Assembly: GCA_938004115.1 (NCBI GenBank)
Contig: CALKWS010000182.1
Span: 1 to 13,779, forward strand
Length of the DNA stretch: 13,779 bases
Direction: 5' to 3'
Origin: an uncultured Ruaniaceae bacterium
Lineage (GTDB): Bacteria > Actinomycetota > Actinomycetes > Actinomycetales > Beutenbergiaceae
Under the pieces are notes generated by a model that was given only the letters and a program-made list of their open reading frames with translations, was not told where the DNA came from and searched no databases. The position numbers were made by a program, and so were the translations under genes. Positions 1-7,369 of this stretch are shown one piece after another; positions within the stretch are counted from its first letter, which is position 1; each line of letters opens with the position of its first letter.

Positions 1-875
1 GGCTGGCAACCGCGGTCACCCTCGCCCGGCCGATGATCGCCGTCGACCGTGCCGACCCGGCGGCCGATGAGGCCATCGGCGATGTCGCCACCCCCCGCGA
101 ACGCGATGACCTGTGGGCGATGAGCGTGTTCGTCCGAGCCCAGTTCGCGGCCATGGGTGCGGACCCCGAGGAGGTGTTCCGACAGGCCAACCGGGTGCGG
201 GCCGCGCTGCGGCAGTCGATGCCGGACAGCCTCGCACAGGCCCTGCTGCGCAGCGCACTGGTGGAGTTGCTCATCGCCGGCGGTATGGCCGGGGTCGCCG
301 GCGGGGTCGAGATCCACCAGGCCCACGCGTTGGGTTGGGCCGCGCGGGCCAAGGCAGCTCTCGCCCGGGAGCGGTTCGCCGATGCGGTCGCCGCAGCACG
401 CAAGGCGGCGGCGGCGCCGCACGTGTCGGTCCGCTCGCTGGCGGAAAGCCACGTGATCCTGGCCGCCGCCCACCATCGGTTGAACGAGCGCCACCTCGCC
501 CGCGAGGCATTCGCGCGGGCGGTTGCGGTGGCTCGGGCCAGCGGCCAGCGCCGCCCGTTCTACCTCATGCAGCGGGAGGTCTTCGACACCCTCGCCGGAA
601 CGGACCCGGCGGTCCTGGGGCTCTGGCCGCGGACCGATGCGGCGACCGTGGCCGGCCGCGACGATCCGCTGCCCACGCTGACCATGCGCGAGGCCCAGGT
701 GCTGCGCGGCCTGGAACGACATGCCGGCCCGGTGGGTATCGCAGAGAGCCTGGGCCTATCGGTGAACACCGTGAAGACGCACCTACGGTCGGTCTACCGC
801 AAACTGGGCGTCTCCTCCCGCAACGAAGCACTGTCCCTGGTGGCCCGGGCCCCTCACCGGCCCGAGGAGACCTAG
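1..875 (+). CDS. MalT-type LuxR-family regulator, C-terminal part (5' end outside window)
   Basis: The reading frame is open from the window edge (first full codon at 3) and gives 290 residues. It aligns without a break to the C-terminal third of the next regulator (1870-4347), and the similarity continues upstream of the first in-frame ATG at 33, so the gene is cut by the window and does not start at 33. The fragment has a helical, TPR-like region sharing the motif DPEEVFRQAN with its neighbour. A LuxR-type helix-turn-helix covers the last 70 residues (LTMREAQVL, then SVNTVKTHLRSVYRKLGV). In this family the C-terminal domain binds DNA and the missing N-terminal part would be a STAND ATPase. 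The recognition helix is almost identical to that of the downstream paralogue, suggesting shared target sites (inference). Target genes and inducer are unknown. Confidence 0.85.
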   Translation, partial: LATAVTLARPMIAVDRADPAADEAIGDVATPRERDDLWAMSVFVRAQFAAMGADPEEVFRQANRVRAALRQSMPDSLAQALLRSALVELLIAGGMAGVAGGVEIHQAHALGWAARAKAALARERFADAVAAARKAAAAPHVSVRSLAESHVILAAAHHRLNERHLAREAFARAVAVARASGQRRPFYLMQREVFDTLAGTDPAVLGLWPRTDAATVAGRDDPLPTLTMREAQVLRGLERHAGPVGIAESLGLSVNTVKTHLRSVYRKLGVSSRNEALSLVARAPHRPEET

Positions 876-900
876 CCGGTGCGATCGCGGCCCGCGGGAA

Positions 901-941
901 CCCGACCGTCCGGCTACGAGACCGGAGTCGGCTCGGTCGGG
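901..941 (+). terminator. Putative hairpin terminator after regulator 1
   Basis: Perfect 8-bp arms CCCGACCG (901-908) and CGGTCGGG (934-941) enclose a second small stem, TCCGG/CCGGA (909-913 and 922-926). The structure starts 25 nt after the stop codon. No T-run follows, which is common for actinobacterial terminators but makes the call uncertain. Confidence 0.35.
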
Positions 942-1155
942 GCGATCCGGCCGCCTCACCCGGCGCTCACGCAGGGGTGAGGTCGCCTCGCCCGGCGTGT
1001 GCACCAGACCGCTACGCACATGCACCTGGCACCTCGCTGCCGCCACCACGCCCCGGGCCCCGGGCCCATGCACCGATGCGTCGGCGCGGATCACCCCCGG
1101 GCGGGGCGCTGCCCTCGGTCCGTCCGCGACGGGCACCCCGCACGGGCGCATGCGG

Positions 1156-1179
1156 CCCGGGGCGCCCACTCGCCCCGGG
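1156..1179. other. Very GC-rich stem-loop in the gap
   Basis: Perfect 9-bp arms CCCGGGGCG (1156-1164) and CGCCCCGGG (1171-1179) with a 6-nt loop CCCACT. All stem pairs are G-C. It could be a second terminator or a structural element of an unannotated transcript. No T-run follows. Confidence 0.35.
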
Positions 1180-1326
1180 GCAAGCCGGGGATTCGGCCCT
1201 GCACAGCCGGATTCTCCCGTTGGTGCGGCCGTCGGTTCGGGTGCCCCCAGGCCCGGGTAGGCCCGACGGAGTCCATCGGTCCCGGCCCGGCGACACGATC
1301 GGGCGGGTCGGGCGGCGGACGGTCCA

Positions 1327-1388
1327 TCACCCTGGCCTCACCCCCACGCGGGCGCCCGATCACCCCTTGGTCATGGCGATTCACCCCT
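1327..1388. promoter_or_regulatory. Cluster of helically spaced TCACCC motifs, possible operator array
   Basis: TCACCC begins at 1327, 1338, 1360 and 1381. The last two are the longer form TCACCCCT and the one at 1338 is TCACCCCC. The offsets of 11, 22 and 21 bp place all four on nearly the same face of the helix. Further copies in the gap lie at 956 and 1091, with reverse-strand copies (GGGTGA) at 975 and 1569. LuxR/MalT-type activators are known to bind cooperatively to arrays of short direct repeats, so this could be an operator for the neighbouring regulators. That link is inference. A weak -10-like TACCAT lies at 1429-1434. Confidence 0.3.
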
Positions 1389-1698
1389 GCAATGTCACGA
1401 AACAGGGCGGGATGTCAGTGGCTGGCCCTACCATGAACAATCTGACCCTGCCACTAGAGACGGCGGCGGGTCTTCGTGAGTGGAGAACATCACATGGTCC
1501 GGGTTCCAGCGACGCCGCGTGTCGGAGGATCGGGCCGAGCAGTTCGTGTCGGGGGCAACAGGAGCGGGGGGTGAGCGGCGCGTGAGCGACAGGATCATCC
1601 TGGGCACCAGCGGGTCCGGAAGACCGGACGGCGGTGGCGATCAGGCGCAACTTCTTGCTCGTAGGCCGCGATCGGCGGACTATAGCGAACACGGACTC

Positions 1699-1734
1699 CT
1701 CACACGGCACGAGGAACTCACACGGCACGAGGAA
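1699..1734. repeat. Perfect 18-bp tandem duplication
   Basis: Two back-to-back identical copies of ctcacacggcacgaggaa (1699-1716 and 1717-1734) lie about 135 bp before the ATG preferred for regulator 2. Because 18 bp is six codons, the repeat does not disturb any frame running across it. It may be a recent slippage product or a duplicated binding site in the leader. Confidence 0.9.
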
Positions 1735-1869
1735 TCGGAAAGCCAGTAACGGGGGAGAGAACCATTCCAGCACTATCGCCACCAGGTGGCCTCACGAGGC
1801 CCCGGCACCCAGCGCGAGGCCGCGCACCGGGCAGTGGTACAGCCACGAGGGCGCGAGGGGCGCGTTGAC

Positions 1870-4347
1870 ATGCTGTCCACATCCCCAGCGGCGCAGGTCC
1901 TCGGCCGGTTGCCGCGCATCATGGAACCAGCGCTGGTTTCACCGGCGGCGTTCAGCGCGCTGGAGACGACGCGTCCGCTGACGATCCTGCGGGCCGCCCG
2001 CGGGTTCGGGAAGACCACCACGCTCGTCTCCTGGTTGCGTCAGCGCCGCGACTCCATCCGGACGGTCTACCAGCCCCTGGGCACCTGGGCGAATGACGTC
2101 CACGGGTTCTGGCACGGGCTCGCCGAGGCCCTGCACGCCCTGGGGGTCATTCCGCCTGCCGAGCCGTCCGACCCGCGTACGCACCTGAAGGAATCGCTCA
2201 CCGCGCTGGCCGCGCCGCTGCGGTTGATCCTGGACAATTACCACGAGGCCGGTCTGAGCGGTGGCGCCGACGCGATCGACGAGGACCTCATCGATCTGGT
2301 GCGCACCGACGACAACTTCTACCTCGTCGTCGCCGGCCGCACGGCGCGCGCCCTGGAGTCGGTGGGACCGTTGTCCGTGGACGCCAGCGTGATCGGCCCG
2401 CCGGCGTTGCGCCTCGACGCTGACGGAGTCCGGGAACTGGCGCAGGCCGCCGGGCTCGACCTCGCCGCCGAGCAGGCCGAACGGGTGGCCGCGGACCTGG
2501 GTGGCTGGCCGGCCGCCATCCGTGCCTGCCTGCGGGAGTTCGCCAACCGGGGGCACCTGGACGAGGACCGGGTGATGGGATACGTCAGCGCACTCGTGGC
2601 CGACCTGCGCTTCGGCGATGTCCGGGACTTCCTGTTACGGACCGCCGTGCCCGAGGATTTCGACATCGACCTGCTGCGGTTGGTGATGCCGGCCGCCGCC
2701 CCGGCGGGCGAGGCGGCCGCGCCGGACCCCGCGCGCATCCTCGCCCGGCTGCGCGGTGCAGGTCTGGTGCACGACCGGCGCACGACGGCGGGGGTGCGGT
2801 ACAGCTACCCACCGGCCATCCGGCGGGCCCTGCTGCACGTGATGCACCAGACCGCGCCGGACATCGGCCGGCAGGTCCATCGGGCGCTGCTGGCCGGGCC
2901 GGCCGGTGGCTACCAGCCGGGCGAGGCGCTCACCCACGCCGTACGCGCCGAGGAATGGGCCACCGCGTTGGAGCTGATCGACGAGCAGTGGTTCTCGCTG
3001 CTGACCAAGAGGCCCGGGGCGCTGGTCGACGCGGTGCGCCGGATTCCGGCGGCCCACGGCGACCACGACCCGCGGGTCCGGATGGCGCGCGAACACCTCG
3101 CGGCCATCGTGGACCGTACCCGCGGCGGCGCTGCGTGGGTGGTGCCGGAGACGCTGCTGCGGTCCGCTGACGTGATGAACGAGGGAGCCGGAGCGGTCGA
3201 ACCGGCGGATGAGGATTCCCTGGTGTTGCTGCAGTGGGGCGTCGCCGCCCTGCTCAGCGGCAATCACGATGCGGCCACGTACGCCTTCAGCCACGCCCGG
3301 GAACTGGGGCTGGGCCGGCACACGCTGGCCGCGGTGCTCGGCGCCGCCGGCCTCACGCTGGTCCACGCGCTGGCCGGGGAACCGGACCTGGCCCGGGAGA
3401 GCCGCACCGATGCCACGCTGCAGCAGCACCTGTCCAAGGGCGGCCCGGTCGACCCGGGGGACCTGGCTGCCGTCACCGTCCGGATCGCCGACGCTCTCGC
3501 CGCCGTGGACGCCGGTGACGCCGATGCCGGTGACCGGGTCGCGGCGATGGTCGAGCCGCGCAACCGTGCCGAGTTGTGGATCGTCGCAGAGTTCGTGCGC
3601 GCGCACCACGCGACCGTCGCCGACGATCCCGAAGAGGTGTTCCGGCAGGCCAATCAGGTGCGCGCGGCGCTCCGGCACATCCCGCGCGGCACGCTGGCGG
3701 ACACGGTGCTGCGAAGCGTGTTGGTGGAGTTGCTGCTCATCGCCCGGATGGTGGGCGTCGCGGCCGAGGTGGCCGCCGAACTCGGTGAGGACCCGATCGG
3801 CTGGACCGCCATGGCCAAGGTGTTCCACGCCCGTCAGGACTACCAGGCCGCCATCGACCACGCGCGCAGGGCGGCCCAGGCCCCGGATGTCTCCCGGCGC
3901 TCGCAGTTGGAGGCCACGGTGATCCTGGCCAGCGCGCTGCACGCGCGGAACGCCCGTGCCCAGGCCCGGGCGGCCTTCCACCAGGCGATGCTCCTGTCGA
4001 GCGCCACGGGGCAGCGGCGGCCGTTCCAGTTGATGCCACGATACGTTTTCGACATGCTCACCCGGGAGACCCCCCAGGTAGCGGCGTTGTGGCCGAGCAG
4101 CGGGCCCGCGCAGGGCGGGACGCGCGAGGCGGTCGAACTGCCCACCCTCACGATGCGCGAGGCGCAGGTGCTGCGCGCGTTGGAACGCCACAGCGGCCCG
4201 GTGGGTATCGGCCAGGCCCTGGGCCTGTCGGTGAACACCGTGAAGACGCACCTGCGGTCCATCTACCGCAAACTCGGGGTGGCCAGCAGGAACGAGGCGC
4301 TCGCGGCGGCCGGCCGGGGCTACACCCACACCAGCCCCGGCGTCTGA
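1870..4347 (+). CDS. MalT-type LuxR-family transcriptional regulator (STAND ATPase)
   Basis: About 825 residues, the usual size for MalT-like regulators. A P-loop AARGFGKT lies at residues 42-49, a Walker B strand ending LILDNY around 119-124 and the family motif LGGWPAAI near 210-217. A long helical/TPR-like middle (about 300-740) and a LuxR helix-turn-helix (about 757-815, recognition helix SVNTVKTHLRSIYRKLGV) follow. In this family ATP and an inducer drive oligomerisation and promoter activation. The inducer and targets here are unknown. I chose the ATG at 1870 because GAGGGG lies 9 nt upstream and the N-terminus then matches that of regulator 3 (ML..., RLPR at about residue 14). An in-frame GTG at 1786 would add 28 residues but has no well-placed ribosome-binding site. 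The second acidic residue of Walker B is Asn. Confidence 0.9.
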   Translation: MLSTSPAAQVLGRLPRIMEPALVSPAAFSALETTRPLTILRAARGFGKTTTLVSWLRQRRDSIRTVYQPLGTWANDVHGFWHGLAEALHALGVIPPAEPSDPRTHLKESLTALAAPLRLILDNYHEAGLSGGADAIDEDLIDLVRTDDNFYLVVAGRTARALESVGPLSVDASVIGPPALRLDADGVRELAQAAGLDLAAEQAERVAADLGGWPAAIRACLREFANRGHLDEDRVMGYVSALVADLRFGDVRDFLLRTAVPEDFDIDLLRLVMPAAAPAGEAAAPDPARILARLRGAGLVHDRRTTAGVRYSYPPAIRRALLHVMHQTAPDIGRQVHRALLAGPAGGYQPGEALTHAVRAEEWATALELIDEQWFSLLTKRPGALVDAVRRIPAAHGDHDPRVRMAREHLAAIVDRTRGGAAWVVPETLLRSADVMNEGAGAVEPADEDSLVLLQWGVAALLSGNHDAATYAFSHARELGLGRHTLAAVLGAAGLTLVHALAGEPDLARESRTDATLQQHLSKGGPVDPGDLAAVTVRIADALAAVDAGDADAGDRVAAMVEPRNRAELWIVAEFVRAHHATVADDPEEVFRQANQVRAALRHIPRGTLADTVLRSVLVELLLIARMVGVAAEVAAELGEDPIGWTAMAKVFHARQDYQAAIDHARRAAQAPDVSRRSQLEATVILASALHARNARAQARAAFHQAMLLSSATGQRRPFQLMPRYVFDMLTRETPQVAALWPSSGPAQGGTREAVELPTLTMREAQVLRALERHSGPVGIGQALGLSVNTVKTHLRSIYRKLGVASRNEALAAAGRGYTHTSPGV

Positions 4348-4362
4348 GCGGGTACGGGTCAC

Positions 4363-7104
4363 ATGCTCAGGGGGGGATCGCGTGCAGGGGACCGGGCCGG
4401 TGCACGGCTGCCCCGGGTGGCGACCACCGTCATGGTGCCGCACCCGTTGCGCAAGGCCCTGGAGCAACATCGGGCGTTAACGGTCCTGCACGCCCCGCGA
4501 GGGTTCGGCAAGACCAGTTCGGTCGCCGCCTGGGTCCGGGAGCAGACCCAGGCCCACATGCGCTACGTGTGGGTACCGCTGGGGCTGCAATCCACCGGCC
4601 GGGCAGAATTCTGGGCCGCGGCGCACCGCGCCCTCACCGGTGCGCCGCCGCCGGCCGATGCCGACCCGGGGCCGATGGTCCGGGCACTGGTCGAGCAAAC
4701 GCTGCAACCCACCACGCTGGTGCTGGACAACTACGACTGGGTGAGCGATGGGCGGGTGGACGACGAACTGGTCGACCTGCTCGGCCGGTTCGAGCGGTTG
4801 CACGCGATCGTCATGGTACGGGCCGAACGCCCGATCGCGGTGATCGCCCACGCACACGCCCACGCAACGGTGCTGCGGATGCCCGACCTGGCCGTCGACG
4901 AGCATGCGGTGCAGGCGATGGCCGCCGAGTCCGGCTACACCATGACCCTGGCCCAGGCCCGGGAGCTGACGCAGTCCCTCGCCGGATGGCCGGCCGTGAT
5001 CCGTGCGGTCCTGCAGGACGGGGCGAAGGATGAGCAGGGTGCCCTGCTGCCGGACTGGACGAGCGTGGAGCGCTACTGCCGCTTGGTGCTGGAGGACCCC
5101 GATATGCGGCGGTTCCGGGCGCTCCTCGCGGCGCTGAGTTCGGCCGCGGAGTTCGACGCCGAACTGGCCCGGGCGTTGATCGGCGAGGACGCCTGGCACG
5201 ACGAGTTCCCGCTGGTACTGCGCGCCGGGATCCTGGACAGTCGCGACCAGGACGGCACCACGTACTACCGGCTGCTGCCCCGGATCCGGGATGCGATCCA
5301 GGCCTACCTACGTCGCTCGGCCCCGCGGACGTACCGGCGCTATCACGGCGACCTCGCGCGGTGGTACGACCACCGGAACGACTACGAACGTGCCCTGGAC
5401 CATGCGGTCGAGTCCGAGGACTGGCGCCGGGCGGCTGCGCTGATGGAGGAGTACTGGCTGGAACTGATCACCGCGTGCCATGCCCGCGCCCGCCTGCTGC
5501 TGCGGCGGTTCCCCGATGACGTCGTCCGCCGAAGTGCGCGCCTGTTGGTCATGCGCGACTACATCCTCAACCTCGAGACCCCCCGGCGGGCGTTGGAGAT
5601 GTTCCGGTCGGGTCACATGGAGGTCGAATTCGCCTCGCACTATGAGAACGAGCGCCTCACCCTCAGTCAGACCCTCCAGTTGCGCATCACCGGTGAGTAC
5701 GAGGCCTATCGCCAGCTGGTGGAGCCGGACACCGAGCGTTCGGCCTGGGCGGATCCGGTCCTGGAGCAGATGCCGGAACTGCTCCTGCAGTGGAGTATCA
5801 CCACACTCCTGACCAGCGACATGGCCAGCGCGGCCTACGCGTTCCGGCAGGCGTTCCGCTGGGCGCGCGAACGCGGCATGGTGCACGCCGAACGGGAGGC
5901 GGCCAGCGGTCTGGCGCTCTGTCTGGCGATCCTCGGACACCTCAACAGTGCCGAGGAGTGGCTCGATCTCGCCGCCTCCCTGCCCGACCCGGGCACCTCG
6001 GAACTGGAACGCGGCGCGCTGGTGCTGGTCCGTCAGATCGCCGCGGGCGATCGGCTCACCCTCGGCGAGGACGGTCCCGACCTCGAGCCGGGGGAGGTCG
6101 CGAACCCTGTCCCCCCGGACCAGCGCCCCGCCCACGATGCCCCGATAGCGCGCCTGCACCGGATCGGCGCGCAGGTCGCGGGCCGGCTGCGTGCCCGTTC
6201 CGACCCGTTGCCCTCCATCCCGGGCCTGAACACCGTGTTCCACTACATCCGGGCGAGTTCGGCCCTGTACCAGCCGAACGAAGCCGACAAACTCGCCGCG
6301 CTGGCCGCGATGGAGCGGGTGGTGGCCAACCTGACCCCGGGCCGCCACGGCGCGCGCATCGCGGGGGCCGTGGCGCGAAGCGCGATCGTGGACCTGTGCG
6401 TGGCGACCGGCGAGTTCGAACGGGCCTACCAGGCCCTGCTCGACGTTCCCACGGAGCACCTGTGGGCGCGGGTCTGCCGCTGCCGGCTGGCGTTCTACGA
6501 CGGGCAGGTCTCCTCGGTCCTGGCGTGGACGGAGGACCTGCAGGAGGTGGCGGTGGTCGATGTGCGCCACGGGCTGCAGTTGCACCTGATGCGCGCATGC
6601 GCCGCGCTTCGCCGGGGCCGGCTCGACATGGCCGGGAACCATCTGCAGGAGGCGGTCAGCCTGGTGGAGCAGTCCGGTCTCGTCCGGCTGTTCACGCTCG
6701 TCCCGCAGGAGGACCTGCGGCGGCTGGATGCCGAGTTCCCGTACGTGATTCCCGCCGACATCATGGCCGTCGTCACCGCCGCACCCCAGGTGTTCCCCCC
6801 GCCCCGGGAACCGGTGCAGCTCAGCGAGCGCGAGACCGAGGTGTTGCACCAGATCGCCACCGCCTCGCCGTTGAGTCAGGTTGCCAGGCGCCTGTTCGTC
6901 TCGGAGAACACCGTGAAGTCGCAGGTGCGCAACATCTACCGCAAACTCGGCGTGCACAACCGACGGGACGCGGTCACCCGAGCGGCCGCATTGGGAATCC
7001 TCCCGGTCGAGGCCGGGGCACTGATGGGAACCGAGCACTTCGACCAGGAGATCGCCGCCTCCGGTCTGTCCGCACCGTCCCCCGATGAGGGGCCGGGCCG
7101 GTAG
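4363..7104 (+). CDS. Divergent MalT-type LuxR-family regulator (STAND ATPase)
   Basis: 913 residues. P-loop APRGFGKT at residues 44-51, Walker B TLVLDNY around 118-124, a sensor-like strand ending VMVRAERP near 150-157, and LAGWPAVI near 206-213. The middle is helical/TPR-like. A LuxR helix-turn-helix lies at about 817-880 (LSERETEVL, then SENTVKSQVRNIYRKLGV), followed by a 30-residue tail absent from regulator 2. It starts 15 nt after the stop of regulator 2 and in the same frame, so the two are probably one operon. The ribosome-binding site is weak (GGGT), consistent with translational coupling. The recognition helix differs from those of regulators 1 and 2, so it probably reads different or degenerate sites. 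An AHAHAHA run near residues 162-168 is unusual. The ATG at 4363 is chosen because similarity to regulator 2 extends above the later in-frame ATG at 4432. Confidence 0.9.
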   Translation: MLRGGSRAGDRAGARLPRVATTVMVPHPLRKALEQHRALTVLHAPRGFGKTSSVAAWVREQTQAHMRYVWVPLGLQSTGRAEFWAAAHRALTGAPPPADADPGPMVRALVEQTLQPTTLVLDNYDWVSDGRVDDELVDLLGRFERLHAIVMVRAERPIAVIAHAHAHATVLRMPDLAVDEHAVQAMAAESGYTMTLAQARELTQSLAGWPAVIRAVLQDGAKDEQGALLPDWTSVERYCRLVLEDPDMRRFRALLAALSSAAEFDAELARALIGEDAWHDEFPLVLRAGILDSRDQDGTTYYRLLPRIRDAIQAYLRRSAPRTYRRYHGDLARWYDHRNDYERALDHAVESEDWRRAAALMEEYWLELITACHARARLLLRRFPDDVVRRSARLLVMRDYILNLETPRRALEMFRSGHMEVEFASHYENERLTLSQTLQLRITGEYEAYRQLVEPDTERSAWADPVLEQMPELLLQWSITTLLTSDMASAAYAFRQAFRWARERGMVHAEREAASGLALCLAILGHLNSAEEWLDLAASLPDPGTSELERGALVLVRQIAAGDRLTLGEDGPDLEPGEVANPVPPDQRPAHDAPIARLHRIGAQVAGRLRARSDPLPSIPGLNTVFHYIRASSALYQPNEADKLAALAAMERVVANLTPGRHGARIAGAVARSAIVDLCVATGEFERAYQALLDVPTEHLWARVCRCRLAFYDGQVSSVLAWTEDLQEVAVVDVRHGLQLHLMRACAALRRGRLDMAGNHLQEAVSLVEQSGLVRLFTLVPQEDLRRLDAEFPYVIPADIMAVVTAAPQVFPPPREPVQLSERETEVLHQIATASPLSQVARRLFVSENTVKSQVRNIYRKLGVHNRRDAVTRAAALGILPVEAGALMGTEHFDQEIAASGLSAPSPDEGPGR

Positions 7105-7192
7105 CGCATCCGCGCCGAGCGTACGCACCGGCGCGGGGGGATACCGGAGCAGCCGGCGCACCGGCGCGAGCGGCACAGGAGCGGCGGCGGAC

Positions 7193-7241
7193 GGGGCCCG
7201 AACGACGGGTCGTGATCATGCTGTGACCTGGATCGGGCCCC
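7193..7241. promoter_or_regulatory. Inverted repeat between regulator 3 and the surface-protein gene (terminator or operator)
   Basis: Perfect 9-bp arms GGGGCCCGA (7193-7201) and TCGGGCCCC (7233-7241) flank 31 nt. That interval holds a smaller palindrome ACGAC-GG-GTCGT (7202-7213) followed by TGATCA. It lies about 90 nt after the stop of regulator 3. It may end that operon or be part of the control region of the next gene. No T-run is present. Confidence 0.35.
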
Positions 7242-7279
7242 AGGGCGTGTCCGGGCCGCTAGCCTGGTCGGCGGATGTT

Positions 7280-7300
7280 CGACGGCACGTGTTGCCGTCG
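7280..7300. promoter_or_regulatory. 21-bp perfect inverted repeat in the surface-protein leader
   Basis: Arms CGACGGCA (7280-7287) and TGCCGTCG (7293-7300) are perfect, with a 5-nt centre CGTGT. The site ends 69 nt before the start codon. It has the form of a dimeric repressor operator or, in RNA, a stable hairpin. Its cognate factor is unknown. Confidence 0.4.
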
Positions 7301-7337
7301 TTCCCTCCGGGCGGTCACGCAACGGACGCAGCCCGGG

Positions 7338-7357
7338 GGCAGCGCTGCCGTTGCAAC
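7338..7357. promoter_or_regulatory. Two abutting palindromes next to the ribosome-binding site
   Basis: The 12-bp palindrome GGCAGCGCTGCC (7338-7349) is directly followed by the 8-bp palindrome GTTGCAAC (7350-7357) and then by the ribosome-binding site GAGAGGA (7358-7364). Proximity to the site raises the possibility of translational or operator control (inference). Confidence 0.35.
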
Positions 7358-7369
7358 GAGAGGACACAG

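Larger units (their letters stand above)
876..1869. other. Gene-poor gap of about 1 kb between regulators 1 and 2
   Basis: I see no convincing gene here. Open frames exist (one runs through to 1585), but their predicted peptides are Pro/Arg/Gly-rich, typical of unselected GC-rich DNA, and third codon positions lack the strong G/C bias of the neighbouring genes. The stretch holds a hairpin just after regulator 1, a very GC-rich stem-loop near 1156-1179, a cluster of TCACCC motifs near 1327-1388 and a perfect 18-bp tandem repeat near 1699-1734. It most likely contains the terminator of regulator 1 and the promoter and leader of regulator 2. A decayed gene or a small RNA cannot be excluded. Confidence 0.5.

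Noticed and set aside
113..1585. Long open frame running through regulator 1 and into the gap
   Set aside because: It is out of frame with the clear LuxR gene, and its product is a Pro/Arg/Gly-rich string without any domain, typical of a GC-rich shadow frame.
1681..1686. TATAGC as the -10 of a promoter for regulator 2
   Set aside because: The only -35-like element (TTGCTC, 1655-1660) is 20 nt away and the hexamer lacks the final T. Too weak to call.
1480..1749. Possible 89-aa gene starting GTG, spanning the tandem repeat
   Set aside because: About a third of its third codon positions are A/T, unlike the real genes here. There is no clear ribosome-binding site and no recognisable motif.
1786..1869. 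GTG start for regulator 2
   Set aside because: The purine-rich sequence is about 26 nt away, and the 28 extra residues have no counterpart in regulator 3. The ATG at 1870 fits better on both counts.
1870..7104. Assigning a maltose-regulator (malT) role
   Set aside because: Only the architecture is MalT-like. There are no maltose genes nearby and the sensor regions are not recognisably maltotriose-binding.
7085..7369. N-terminal extension of the surface protein
   Set aside because: The frame is open, but it overlaps the end of regulator 3, covers the palindromic leader and would bury the signal peptide. The ATG at 7370 has a good ribosome-binding site.
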